From NCBI GenBank assembly GCA_963995505.1, contig OZ023190.1:310001-374000 (forward strand): a DNA stretch of 64,000 nt. The letters are read 5' to 3'. The DNA comes from Hypericum androsaemum. Taxonomy: Eukaryota; Streptophyta; Magnoliopsida; Malpighiales; Hypericaceae. The translations under genes were made by a program, and so were the position numbers. The notes under the pieces were generated by a model, which did no database searches, was not told where the DNA came from, and saw nothing but the letters and a program-made list of their open reading frames with translations. Below, in pieces: positions 44,936 through 57,500 of the stretch; position 1 is the stretch's first letter, and each line of letters starts with the position of its first letter.

Positions 44936-46690
44936 GGACCAGATTTGGCCCTGGAGGCACTTTTCCAGTATAGTCCAGGGTACAATGGGAAAAAAATAAA
45001 AAGAGGAAAAGGAGGGGATTAATGGACAGCAGCCCACGTGGTCTTTTATTAGAATAAAGGTGGGTCCCACCTGTTCACTTTAAATTTTTTCTTTGGACTT
45101 TATTTTTTTAAATAGATAATCGGTAACAAATAAAAGAATTATTACAGTAAATCGAACATACTATTTGATATAATCAGTTATACCATTTAATATAACTGGG
45201 TATACCATTTAATATAACTGAACATACCAACCGATATATAATTTAATTAATTATTTAATAGTCGGACATATCATTCGATATAATTGGACATACCATTTGA
45301 TATAACGGGACATACTATTTGATATAACCTCGTAGACCATTTGATATAACCAAACATATCATTTAATATAACCTCGTAGATCATTTGATATAACCAAACA
45401 TATAATTTAATATAACCGGACATACCATTTGATATGACCAAACATACCATTTAATATAACCTTGTAGACCATTTGATATAACCGGGCATACCATTTAATA
45501 TAACCTCGTAGACTATTTGATATAACCTCGTAGACCTTTTGATATAACCGGGCATACAATTTAATATAACTAGGTATACGGCATACAATTTAATATAACT
45601 AGGTATACTATTTAATACAACTAGGTATACTATTTAATATAACCGAATATACCAATTAATATAATCGGGTGTACTATTTAATATTTTAAATTTTCTAAAT
45701 TAATTTCACAAACCTAATTTTCCAATCAAATCGAATCTTTCTCTTCAATCACAAAAATAACATCTTTTGTAAATAAAAAAATACCATAATTAAATACATT
45801 TAATTATTTGGGCTTTATCTTTTCACCGAATGCAACCCCACAAGAAATAATTGTTTAAAATCAAACATCGACATACCCTAGCATACAACATCAAAATCTA
45901 AAATCAAACATGACCTACCATTCGAAATCAATTGTTTAACAAAATAAAAAACAAACAACTTCACAATCCAATTGAAAGATCAAGAACGATTACGGCATCA
46001 AAAATAAAACAACTCGATTACTAGTGAAGCAACAGATCTACAAGTTGCGGATGGTGGAGGCTGTTGTCGGGCTGCCAAAATCCTCGCAAAGACCCTCGTG
46101 TCATTACTGTTGTAAATCCCCTCGCAGACATAGAACAAGATGTGGCCCCCAAGGATGATTGAAACAACTTATATGCTAGAGCGTCTTCTCCCAAAACCAT
46201 GCCGACTTAAGCCGCGGCGACGGTGAAGGAAATAGCGAAGGTGGTGAGGTAGGGATGGAGGAGGTACGGCAGAGCTTCAGAGTGCGACGGCCATTGGCAG
46301 TGCTCGATTTTTCCCTCGCACGATGCATCCTTGTAAGGATCGGCTTTGCCGGAGCTCGGTCACCGCCAACCAGCTTTACATCCCGGAGCTCGGTCTGGGT
46401 TTAATTAGAAAATTACATAAGGAGACTTGGGGCCGCCATTTCTTTCTTTTTGGAGGCCTAGGGAGGAAGAGAGAGTGACAGTGGGGTAGAATTTTTTTAG
46501 GGGAGGAAGAGAGAGAGAGTGGGAGGTTGAGAAGTGAGAAGGAAGTAAAGATAATAATACCCTACATCATTCTTATCCGTCAAATGAGCTTTAAACTCTT
46601 CTAATGGTCCAAATCAGCTCCAGGATGGTCTTGGCATAGATTGTACATCCAGGATCAAATCTACTCCCAAAATATCTAAAGGACAGGAAA
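44936..46690. mobile_element. Possible non-autonomous DNA element filled with tandem repeats
   Basis: The left end (GGGACCAGATTTGGCCCTGG, about 44935-44954) and the reverse complement of the right end (GGGAGTAGATTTGATCCTGG, about 46640-46670) are similar, and TAAAGGA flanks both sides (about 44909 and 46676). The inside is mostly AT-rich satellite and low-complexity DNA without a gene. Ends and duplication were found by eye and are imperfect. Confidence 0.3.
45130..45690 (+). repeat. AT-rich satellite, unit about 21 bp
   Basis: CATTTGATATAACC / CATTTAATATAACC units with ACATA or GTAGA linkers are repeated about 25 times with heavy variation. No frame runs through it. Confidence 0.85.
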
Positions 46691-47290
46691 AAGAGACCAT
46701 TTGTTGGATTGAAGCACAAATTCTATCTTATTCTTCCTTTTTGCTTTTCAAATTTGGTCAAGGCTGACATAACCTTTTGAGGCAGAAGTATCCAAGGTAT
46801 GAATGTGGGGTTAAAGTTCTATGATTAGTCCTAAAATAATTAGGATTTCATTTAAATAAATGAATTTCCATAAAAGAGACTTTACTTGTATAAAGTGTTT
46901 CTTGGTTGTTTTTTATAATTATTAGAAAATTCAACAATTATCTGAAATCATACATATGAATAATCAATTTTTTGGTTGAAAAAGAAATGGAGAATCTTCC
47001 CAGCAAGCTTTGTTATTGTGTTAGTGGTTGATTTGATAAATAAAAAAATATTTTTTCCTATTTTTCTGTTATTTTTTGGTATTCGTAAAATTAACGAATC
47101 TAGACTATCACTCATTTCCGGTATTCTGCAAAATCAACAAATTCATGATTGTCTATCCACGTGTTCTCCTACATCAGTTGGTATGATGGAGATAAAGATG
47201 ACATTTGATAGATGAACCTTAAAAAAGTGCCCACGAAGCACATTTGAAGCCATTTTTTTCTTTAGTCGAGATGGCATGCATCAGTTGGCA
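46691..47290. other. Intergenic; short NLR-flank match
   Basis: About 50 bp at 46945-46995 match the NLR 3' flank (GAATAATC.ATTTTTTGGTTG) seen at 21312 and 50742. Nothing else supported. Confidence 0.4.
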
Positions 47291-47494
47291 TGTGCCCATG
47301 AAGCACATCGCCGTCGAGAGATACAAGTAAACAAATGTCTCGACATTGGTTCACTTGTTTCTCCTGGTGGCAATGTACTTCATGGGCACATTTGTTCACT
47401 TGTTCACTTGAGAATTACTGGGAGAAACAAGTGAACCAATGTCGAGATATTTGTTCACTTGTTTTTCTTGATGGCGATGTGCTTCATGGGCACA
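47291..47494. repeat. Foldback: 74-bp inverted repeat with 56-bp loop
   Basis: Left arm 47291-47364 and the reverse complement of 47421-47494 agree at 68 of 74 positions. Both start TGTGCCCATGAAGCACATCG and end TTCACTTGTTTCTCC. The loop repeats parts of the arm (CATGGGCACATTTGTTCACT). It could be a foldback MITE-like element or the template of a hairpin RNA. No promoter was identified. Confidence 0.8.
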
Positions 47495-47618
47495 TGCCTT
47501 GTAGTAACAGGTTTTCTGGAAGTAAGGGTTTTGTTCTATGTTTTGTGGAGCGCCTCATGATGCATGTATCATATATATTTATATACATACTACAACTAAT
47601 GGTGTCTTATGCATGTAT

Positions 47619-49735
47619 CAAAATTAAATTGGGTTGCCTCCCAATAAGTGCTCATTTAACGTCATTAGCTAGACGCCTGTTTAAGCTTTCAACCGGGATT
47701 AAATATATGATTTTGGTCTCGAATCTTCATTTTAACCCAGGAAGGTTGTGCAATCTTCTTCTTCATTTTCACTCTTGGTGCCTTGTCATCCTCTTCCATC
47801 ATATCTAGTACGTAGACGTACTCAAATTGATACGGAAACATACTATATATATAGGGCCCACCAACTTTAACTTTGAACTCCAATTGTTATAATTTTGTTG
47901 GAGTCACCATAGGTAGCATGATCTCTAGCGGTTCTTTGATGAGATGCGGCTTGATCATCACCTCACATTCATCTTATTCCTCTTCTTTAAGATCCCCCAC
48001 TTCCTCTTTACGTTGTATCTCCACCTTTATTTCTTTCTCCTTGAGCTCTTGGCACTGACGGCTTTCTTTTATCTCTCTTATATCAGTTGCAAGTTGGGAT
48101 ATGTGCTCTTCAATATTCTTGATGCTCTCTTGAGTTTGGTTGGCAAGATTCTGAATGCTTTGGTTAGTATTTTGTATACTTTCGTTTGTGTTGATGGCCA
48201 AAGTCTTAATAAGGTCTTCCAATGAGCAGTTGGATGCTTGTTGTAGACGTGGTTGATAAGTATGAGCATAAGGATCATAATTCTATTGAAATCGATCTCC
48301 ATAGTACTCCACTAGATAGTCAATCCATCTATCACAATCTGGTTCAAGCATAGAGGTTGGTGGACCTACACATGAAGCTCTATTGAACATAATAGGTTAG
48401 ACTAATCAAATAAATCAAAACCTCCCCGGCAACGGCCCCAAATTTTGACGAGCGTGTCGAGGCTCCTCAAAATTAACCGATACATGGCTCACTAATTAGT
48501 AGCAAGAAAGTGAAATACCGAGTCGGATCCAAGGAGGGTCGAATACTCAATTAATCTAACTAATAACACAAAGGTAAAAAGGGGGGTATTGTAGAATTCA
48601 AAGTTGTACAAAATCAACGAACACAAAAGAGAGTAATAAAAGTAAAAATCAATGAGAGAAAAGCGGCAAATTCGAGATCGGAGTACAAAGACAGGTTTGT
48701 TGATCACTGGATCACAAACATAATCTAATACATATAGCAAGTAGGTGTAAATCTCCTGCAATCGCAAAGAGACCACAAATATCTAACAATCAACTAGCCA
48801 AACGACCGCCTAACTAGTTGTTTATCACCTAATAGACAGAATATCAACTGATTTCTATTCTATAAGATAATAGCATTAAGAATAGATGTTCCTACTCCTA
48901 GCGGTTATACTCAAAATCTTGGTATCTATAAACTAGCCTTACTTATTCCTAGTTAATTAGTTTGGTAACAACCGTTCCTCGTTGAATTAACCTTGCTTCT
49001 AGTTCAATTCCTAACTACAACCGCTAATCAAGAATCGATGGCAACATAAGTTCAAGAATCAATTCACAACCACAAATCATTCGAGAACGAGAATAAGCAC
49101 AAGAAAATATGTAAATACTAATGCATTAGAATGATAAAACAAGATCCTTACAACCAAAACCTGGGTTTCCTCCCTCGAATCAACCTAGAGGTTTAGTTCC
49201 TCATAATCTTGGCAACGACAAAATAAAATTAGGATTCTGTTCTCTGGAATTTTTCTCAAAATAAGTCTAGAGGCTTATATATAAGTCCTTCTAACTCTAA
49301 AAACCTACAAGGATTGTCCAAGAGTCCTCAGCGATGCAAAAGAATGAATTTCCATTATTGCCCCGAATGAATCCATAAATCTGCCAGATCAGCCTTCAGT
49401 ATTTTAGTCGTAACTTCCTCTTTCAATCTCCGATTTAGACGTCCTTTATATCCACAGAAAGAGGAAAGAAATATCTTCGATTGTCTGTCTAATAGACGTC
49501 CTCTAATTCAGCTTCGAAATTAACCAAAATGCACTTCCAAGTCAGCTGTCCCTGCTAGACTCCTTCTTCAAGTATAATTTCTTTCCAAATTTGCCTCTGT
49601 TTCCTACAATTTAGCACAAAGAACTCATTAGTCACCAAAAACTCAAATGTTTAATAAAATGATACTAAACTAAAGACAAACGTGCAAAAATAATTTGAAA
49701 TCCTATGCGTTTAATGCATATTTTAGACATACATC
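47619..49735 (-). mobile_element. Ty3/Gypsy remnant: one LTR, primer site and gag piece
   Basis: On the minus strand an LTR-like block (49735 to about 48446) is followed by a tRNA-Asp-type primer site (GGGGCCGTTGCCGGGGAGG, 48421-48440), then a gag-like frame, then the block GGAGGCAACCC at 47635 that is common near Gypsy 3' regions. RT and integrase are absent. Direct repeats of about 50 bp (47564-47615 and 49737-49787) flank it. The LTR ends are approximate. Confidence 0.6.
47968..48395 (-). pseudogene. Gypsy gag-like fragment
   Basis: The minus-strand frame reads CVGPPTSMLEPDCDRWIDYL, has one in-frame TAG at 48282-48284, then continues into a Gln/Asn/Glu-rich coiled coil (QSIQNLANQTQESIKNIEEH) ending at TAA. 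Such coiled segments are common in plant Gypsy gag regions. The exact lineage is not assigned. Confidence 0.5.
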
Positions 49736-49789
49736 AATGTATCATATATATGTATATATACACTACAATTAATGGTGTCTTGTGCATGA

Positions 49790-50639
49790 TATGATTTGGC
49801 TATTAAATTCAAGGATCTTTCTTTTTTTTTTGGACATGGAGGATGCTGTCTAATGGGTAAGTGATCTGGTACATAGGAGGATACTAACTACTTAATGGAT
49901 GAAATCTAGAAAAAAAATGTTTACATGTTTTTTTTGGGTAAGAAATCGGATCTCATGATTTTTAAGGTATATGTATATTGCATGTCGCTATTTAGGATTC
50001 CAAAAGGTGGATTGACTACTTTTGAAAATAGGGTGTGTAATTGATATAAATAGCTACTAATAAACCGAGACAAAGAAGTTATTTCAGTTTAATAATCAAG
50101 GTGTCTCAAAATTTAAATTTTAAAAAATATAATAACATTAAATATTTATTAGGGGAATTGTACTACCATTTAAAATTCTATTTTATTAGTCGAGTAATAT
50201 CTGGTTTCAATCCAAGAATTTAATTCTAATATATATGTAACTAAATACTTGTAGGTCTCAATGAAATAATAATAAACAATAAGAAGTTATGCTATTTGAC
50301 TACTAGATTAATATAAATGGTGTAGTAAATAAAACAATAAAACAAGGGATTTAGTGAGTGTTTAATAGTAGTTGATAAATTAGAGAACAATAAAACAACT
50401 GTCCTTAACTAGAAAATTCATTTTTCCATTAAATAAGAGAAATAGTTAACATTTTCCTTCTATTGTTCATAGTTGTGCATTTTAAGAGAAATAGTTCTAA
50501 TCATTTTTTTGAGTGTGTCCACAGTCATTAAATAAGAGAAATAGTTCTAATCATTACCTCAACTTGGTAATAAAGTTTTCATGAGCAGCCAGTCATAAAA
50601 ATTCTAACCTAGTGGTGCACGTGTGTTGGGTTGGAAACT
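49790..50639. other. AT-rich intergenic sequence
   Basis: No gene supported. About 90 bp at 50270-50360 match 16430-16510 (AATAAGAAGT.ATGCTA, ATAAATGGTGTAGTAAATA), a dispersed repeat of unknown type. Confidence 0.4.
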
Positions 50640-52279
50640 TATATTCTAACAATCATAAAAAAGGACCATTCCAATTTCAGATGCCAAACCCTCAAAGAAT
50701 GCTTTACATTTACACCTCCAAGCTATCAGAAATCATACATCTGAATAATCGATTTTTTGGTTGAAAAAGAAATGAAGAATCTGGTTTTGGTCATTGTAGA
50801 AATTATGCATCAAACCATAAACACAATGCAAATGTCCAAGCATCAGGTAAACGGCCACTAGCCATTTGCCAACAGAGTCGGCCAAGTTGACATTCATTTG
50901 TTGGCCATTGTGGCTAAGCATGAATGCCAACAGCTCTTCTAACTTGGCAGGCGAGATTGTCTCGGGTACTTAAAGGCACCACCTCAGTCCTCTCTCTCTC
51001 AAGTCTCGGTGTTTTCCGCTTTCTTCCTGCGACTTCAATTTGACGACTATCCCTCGTTTTCATCTGCGTCCGTGTTTATCGAACTCCAAATCTCTTAATT
51101 AAATTTATACGGTAAATCGACCGACGTAAATTATGATCAACAAGGTCCACCAAAAGGAGTCCGTTATATTCTGAGGTTTATAATTGTTTCATCGGAAACT
51201 ATTCTTCTAAGCTCTGAAAAAAATGGTTTAACTAAAATGAAAAACTTCTTCTCGAAAAATAGTATAAACAACTTGCGAGCTGATTTGGCGAAAATGGGAG
51301 CGTGAATTTACAACATACAGGAGGAAAATCAGACAACCAAGACTAGTAACTCTAACGTAGCTTGAATTTTACAGGATGGTCGTGTCGATTTTGTCGGTTC
51401 CTATTCGATATTCTTCCTTGTCAACCTGCCCAGTGGACCACACCCTAACTATTCCTGCCTGACACCTTCTGCAACTTTCTAGCAGCTAGTTCTAGTGTAT
51501 TTGGCTCTGTCCCAGCATGTGAAGAACTTCACGTGTTGTTGGCGGCTGAGTCCGAGACAGTGTAGCCTTCCAACATCCGGAGCACCTTCAGGACATGAAC
51601 AAAACAAATACCATCAGGAAGTGAATCAAATCCGAGTATTGTAATGAGACACTGCAGAGATCAGAGGTTTCAGTGATGAGGTTGATGCGTGACTTAATCC
51701 GATTCTCTGACCTGAGATATGCCAGGTCTTAAGTTAGGGTCCCGACGGATGCAAAGCGAAGCACATTGCAGCATCGTGTGCACCTTTTTCTCCGAGTAAG
51801 CATTCCCCAACCGAGGCTTATGTTCAACCATACAGGGAGCAAACACTTCTTGACATCATCCAAAAACGTAAGCAGCCTACTTCTTCTTCTCGTATACGAA
51901 TCTTCCATAACCTCAAGCTTATGTTCCAGCACACATAATCAGTTTCAAGACACATACATCCCAGATTTTTGCAAATAAATCAACCATATTCATCAACACC
52001 ACACAATAACATACTCGTTAACACAAGTACATACATCAGATAGGAACCACTGTGATGACATTCCTCCATTTTGCAAATCATTAACTCCTTATTCTTCAAT
52101 TGTTTCTTAACCAGAATCTCTGATTCATTCTCAATTTCTATTTAAGTCATAAATCACAGACAGAAAATCCTAATTGTTGAGAACATAAGCCCCAAATCAA
52201 TCACTATATATTGAATCCCTAGCTCAGCCAAAAGAGAAGATGGCATAAAGATAGATTACACACTGGGTTCGCTAATTGG
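50640..52279 (-). repeat. NLR 3' flank module, copy 4 (for NLR-C)
   Basis: Direct homologue of 20940-21930 and inverted homologue of 5920-7300, the longest copy. It lies downstream of the NLR-C last exon. It is interrupted around 50880-51730 by unrelated sequence, including an LTR-like block. Confidence 0.6.
50899..51142 (+). repeat. LTR-like block of unknown element
   Basis: Begins TGTTGGCCATTG and ends GATCAACA, with CTTAAAGGCACC-type leader sequence and a CTCTCTCTC tract inside. It is about 244 bp. Flanking bases (TCATT and AGGTC) do not form a duplication and no partner LTR was found, so the call is weak. Confidence 0.3.
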
Positions 52280-52372
52280 GTATATTCTTCTTCCTCTTCC
52301 TCTTCCTCTTCCTCTTCCTCTTCCTCTTCCTCTTCCTCTTCTTCTGTGGGGTTGGCCTCTTCTTCAGCGAGT
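52280..52372 (-). pseudogene. Last exon block of NLR-C, displaced by an LTR element
   Basis: A CACACAG acceptor is followed by ACTCGCTGAAGAAGAGGCC and a long GAG/GAA run (about 52285-52345). It corresponds to 5800-5919 of NLR-1. The 1.8-kb element at 52716 sits in the intron before it. In the inferred phase it would read Thr-Arg-stop, leaving the Glu codons untranslated. Confidence 0.6.
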
Positions 52373-52715
52373 CTGTGTGCATGAATCAGTGGTGACGGAA
52401 ATCAAGGTAACGCTGCTTTAAACACTCACATAATTGCAAAAACATCACATAATACTGCATTTAATAAAATGATACTATCATACTAGACAGTAAAGCATGT
52501 ATTAATCCAAAGGTACTATAACCAAGTTTCGGATACGCTATGCATACATATAACAATTGGGACTTTGTTATGAAATCGGCATAATTGTCCCGAGACTTGG
52601 GAACAATTTTTATCAAAGATAATTCTGATTTCATTCGGTAAATAATGTGTGATCCGATTCAAAATCTTGTTTTGAAAAAAAGTTAAAAGTAATTTATTTG
52701 AACCACTAATATTTG

Positions 52716-52991
52716 TGTTATGAATTCAGCAACTAGAGAACAAGATCGCACAAAGAACACGGACACAAAAGTTTACGTGGTTCGGCCTAATGCCTATGTC
52801 TACGGAGAGAGAGGAGAACTTTTATTGATGAGTTTCCGAGCCTCAAAGCCATACAAAAAACCTAGGGTTTATATAGAGACAAACCCTTGGTGTACAAGTA
52901 ACCTATCTAGGTCAGATTAGGAGTCCAAAACCTAGCCAGCATAGGAATAGGAATAGAAAATAAATCTTTCATATTTCTCGTCATCCCAACA
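52716..52991 (-). repeat. LTR (3' on the minus strand) of the small Copia element
   Basis: 276 bp, nearly identical to 54239-54523 except for a short gap and scattered changes. Confidence 0.88.
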
Positions 52992-53381
52992 ATCTCCACC
53001 TTGGCAAGAAATCATCTCGTGGAAGAACCATGAAGCTTCACTCGAACTTCAACAAACTACACATTGACAAAACATCGCCCCATGAAGAACCATGAGATCT
53101 TGCAAAACTAATCCGACTCCACCGACTCCATCTCGGACCATAGATAACTGCATCAATAAGACCATCTCAACTTTCTCTTCACCTTTTGTTCAATCACTTA
53201 GAGCCAGCCCCCAAACTCGAGCTTCTGAGCTTGCTTGGCCTATTTCCTCCAATCTCCATTGAACCCCAACTAGCAAGTCCACCTGCTGAAGCAACCTTGC
53301 GACCAATAGATACGCCCTCTATTTTTCGGTCAGCCCCATGTTGTGCAACCTCGAACTGCTTTTCTGCTGGACCTTCTTGCC

Positions 53382-54212
53382 TCATACTAATGCTACATGC
53401 CATAGCATACAAAGGGACGTCCCTTTAGACAACCATAGCAGGGCCCAGCTAACAATGCTTCTCTGAGACAACCATGGTTCCTTGCCAACCATGCCTCCAC
53501 GAAACAACCATAGCTTGCTATCCATGTCTTTGCGAATCCCAACTACACTCAAACCATCCATGTCAAGCCTTTGCTCCCTCATACGAACCAACCTCATGTA
53601 AGCTGAGCTTTTTTCCACTTCATCAGACCCATTGATGTGACTCCACCTACAATAATGTTCTCCACTAACCTGTAGGTATTTTCTTTCACCCTTCATCCCT
53701 ACCATCGCATCCTTCTCCACCTTCATTAGCATACCTTTATAACTATCACTGTTATAATCTAAGGTCCCTAATGAAAAGAGATTACCAGGATGCATTAGAC
53801 TTGATAAGACAGAAAGTCAGTCACCATCCGACCCGTCTGAATATGTGGCCATGGTTGTGGATGTCGATCCCTCCTCGTTGTCTTGATCCTTAGTTCGTGC
53901 TGGATAGTCCCCTTCATGTGTCCTTCTCAGCACTTGAAGCCACTTCCATTGAACTTCTTTGACTCTGACCTGGATCCTCTTCCACAACCCAGCTGGTGGC
54001 TCCTTATCATCCGCCAAGCACAAACGAATCTTTGCTACCGCCTTGGCCTCCAACTCTTCCTGCTCTTGCTCCTCCATCTTCTCGGACTTCTTCTCCGAGA
54101 GCGCGATAACCATCCCTTGTTGCACGAGGAGATCCTTGACACGCCTTTGCCATAACCTGAAATTCGATGAACCATCGAACTTCACAAGAGCAAACCTCGT
54201 GTCGTCCGACAT
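53382..54212 (-). pseudogene. Copia gag plus protease-region remnant
   Basis: The first frame (54212-53817) starts MSDDTRFALVKFDGSSNFRLW and continues with typical Copia gag sequence to GLWKRI. A shifted zinc-knuckle-like stretch follows (EGHMKG in another frame). The second frame (53795-53382) holds NLFSLGTLDYN and MKVEKDAM, which resemble the pre-integrase region. Everything between gag and this segment, and all of integrase, RT and RNase H, is missing. Mobility would need proteins from a related full element. Confidence 0.8.
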
Positions 54213-54238
54213 CCTTCAACTTTAGCTCTGATACCACT

Positions 54239-54523
54239 TGTTATGAATTCAGCAACTAGAGAACAAGATCGCACAAAGAACACGGACACAAGAGTTTACG
54301 TGGTTCGGCCTAAGGCCTACGTCCACGGAGAGAGAGGAGAACTTTTATTGATGAGTTTCCGAGCCACAAAGCCATACAAAAAACCTAGGGTAACATGTCT
54401 TTATATAGAGACAAACCCTTGGTGTACAAGTAACCTATATAGATCAGATTAGGAGTCCGAAACCTAGCCAACATAGGAATAGGAATAGGAAATAAATCTT
54501 TCATATTTTTCACAATCCCAACA
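54239..54523 (-). repeat. LTR (5' on the minus strand) of the small Copia element
   Basis: 285 bp; begins TGTTATGAATTC on the plus strand next to the primer-site complement and ends CCCAACA before ATTTG. Confidence 0.88.
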
Positions 54524-54561
54524 ATTTGTTTATGCGTATCAAAAAGACAATCAATACGTAC

Positions 54562-57500
54562 CCTATTGCTATATAGCTGGCGTATGGTGGAGTTGAGGTC
54601 GCACTTCCATAGTATATTATCTTTGGTACACACTTCACTTAGCTCGGGCGCATTCACGAATCCTGGAGAGAACAACTTCATCTGGGGGCAGTCCTCCACT
54701 ACGAGTTCAACCAACGAGGGTAAATTGAGACTTGTACTCTCTTGAGAGCAGAAGCACGTGATACTTCCCAGCTCACGGAGGGTGAGGGACTCCAGCTTGT
54801 TGAGACATATCTGAGTTCCACTTTCTATTTTCTCATCCGAAACAGCTACAATCTCACTCAACTTGTTGCATTTGTATACTGTCATGTCTGTGAGCTGTAC
54901 TAGACTTGTGATTGTTGAGAATGTAAACAAGCTTACTATGCCTTTACAGCAGCTCACATCGAGGGTCGTTAAGTTGCGGAAGGATGCAGATGATGGCGCC
55001 AAATATATCAAGCTATCGCACGACCGTACTTGTAAACACTTGAGATCATCTAGAATGAGGTCCGATTTGTACCGCGGGTTCCAAATATGCTCCAATGCAT
55101 CAAGGTTCCGTAAGTGCAGGTGTTGTATCTGAGAGAGTGCACTCGTCTCGTCAAGAATTTCGCAAGTAAAAAGCTCCACGAAATTACTGAAGCTAATTTT
55201 AAGCTTTTCCAGATTTATGAACCTTTCCAGCAAGACGTTTATCGGAAGACATGCAGATTCGCCATCGAAGTCATAAAGCTGAACAGCTTTTAGCTTAGAC
55301 GAGGATACACCATGCAGCTCTAGTTTTGGTATCATTTGGATGTTCTGGCTGCTAAACGACATCGTCTCTAATTTGGCAACCTCCTGTATGCGACCCAAAA
55401 CACTAGTTAAAATTTCTGCAATAAATAAATGCTGAATACTTCTTACAAAACAAATCGTTTCATTAGTCATAACTTACATATTATGTCTCATCACTAATTT
55501 TCCAATTATTTATTGTTAAACAAAGTACCATCACTAGATGAATTTAAAAACTATAGTTATATTTTTGTAATAAATTCGCAAAATCTATAATCTATGTTTG
55601 TGGGATGACTCAAGTAGAAAAGGTGGAGAAAGAGAGTTGAAATGATAGCCCAGGATCAAGGTTAAAAATTTCAGATGAAGTTTGACATACAGCAGAGCAG
55701 TACCTGCTCAAATGGAAATAATGGTTGACTTTGTTGTGACTCGAATACCTCCAGTCTTGGACATTTAATAATGCTCATATGTTGTAGCGCTGGCCACTCT
55801 ATAGGGTGTTTGCCTGGATAAAAGCTACTCAATCTTGGAGCATCCCAGATCTTAATTCGCTTCAGGCTCGGAAACTCAAAGGTAGCATCTGTTTCCGCAT
55901 CGTCTCTTTCCTCCTTGGAGATGATGATCTGCTCCAAACTTGAACAATCGATCAACTTGATCTCTTCAAGTCGCTCAAGTTGTTGGGCTATTGAAGCTGG
56001 AATCAGGCTCTCCAAACTCGAACATTCCTGAAAATTCACAGTGCATAGGTTTTGAAATGAGAGGATTCCATGTGGATCCCCATGCCAGACATGCTTCAGA
56101 TTTGGGAGGCACCGTGCTGTTATACATGCGAGCATGCTGATTCTCTCCGGATACTTGTCCCTTTCATTTATCATCAAGTCATGGAGATCAAAAACCTCTT
56201 CCAGTAAATCGCAGTCCTCCAACATTAGTGTTTCGAGTGTGTGGAATTTTGTAAGCATAATGTTAGAGGAGAATAATTTGGACAAGCTTCTGGCTTTCTC
56301 TACTGAGAGAAACTCCAATTTAGAAAATGAATCTTCATGGAGCTCTTCATGCCATAACATTATCAAGGTATCTATTTTTGAATTTTCATCCACTCCAAGT
56401 TGGGGAACAACACCTACACAGTTCAAAGAATCAAACATGACTTGCTCTGAGATTTTGTTAGAAAGAAATATATTTTAGAAAACTTCACAGCAACACAATA
56501 AATGATTTTCCCAAAACATCTTCTCGCAATAAATGATACTAGATACGTAGACCGACCTTGTTATCAAAAAGTGATTTGCCGTCAGGTTGATGACTTGATG
56601 ATGTGATGAATGTCTTTAACTGAGGGCAATCCTCTATCCATAAATATTTCAAGTTAGGACACACTCTATGAGATCGCCAGTGCAAAACGTCACCAGCGAT
56701 TCAAGTTGCCCGAGAGTGAGAAACTCTAGCATTGGGATGCATATCTTGTTCGTTTCTCCTTGCTTTTCTGGGATAATTACTTCTTGCAAGCGCTCGCAAT
56801 TCCGAATCTCAAGTATTTTCAACTGAGCTAGACTATTTATCATTGAAATTGTAAATATATCTATGATAAACTTGCACCCATGGATTTTCAAGGTGGCGAG
56901 GTTTCTGATGCACGAATATGAATCTGGAAATTCACTGTCCCATATCTTATGGATCTTGACTGAACATACCTTCAGATCTACTATCTTTGGAATTACAATC
57001 TGCAACCAAAGTGAAACAAAAAAAATGTCTCATCATTAATTAAGATAAATAAATACTATGTCATTTCTGTTCCGCTTTCATTAGAGGGTACAAACATATA
57101 CGGACCTCCGTCGTGATTATTGTAGGTACAGAAATATCATAACTAAAATGTTTCACTTATCAACAACAACAACAAAAAAGGAAAGTTCCAACGACCAAAA
57201 AAAGGAAAGTTCCCTGACCCAAAAAAAAAGAGGAAAGTTCCAACGATTCAATCCATAATCTTAGTACATAAAACAGTAAAAGTGTAGAGACGCGAATATT
57301 CTTTTGGAAGTGCTGTGCGCAATACTTTTCGGCAACAAAACTTTGATTTTTACAGACCACCTCCTCAATTATTCTTGATCTCGATCGATAAAAAAGATTA
57401 TTTTCAAGTCCGAAATTGAAGCAACAACATACCTTTCCATTGAAAAATGTCAGGGGGAGCGTGGACCCATTAAGCACAACATCTGAAGCAAATGCATCTT

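Larger units (their letters stand above)
52716..54523 (-). mobile_element. Small non-autonomous Copia element in an NLR intron
   Basis: LTRs 52716-52991 and 54239-54523 (276 and 285 bp) start TGTTATGAATTC and end CCCAACA. A perfect target duplication ATTTG is at 52711-52715 and 54524-54528. On the minus strand the primer site TGGTATCAGAGC (complement at 54223-54234) and a purine tract (complement of ATCTCCACCTTGG, 52992-53004) are in place. The interior is only 1.25 kb. The LTRs are very similar, suggesting a rather recent insertion. It lies 38 bp into the last intron of NLR-C. Confidence 0.92.

Noticed and set aside
47335..47808. 157-residue plus-strand ORF
   Set aside because: It runs from the foldback into Gypsy-derived sequence and has no family features.
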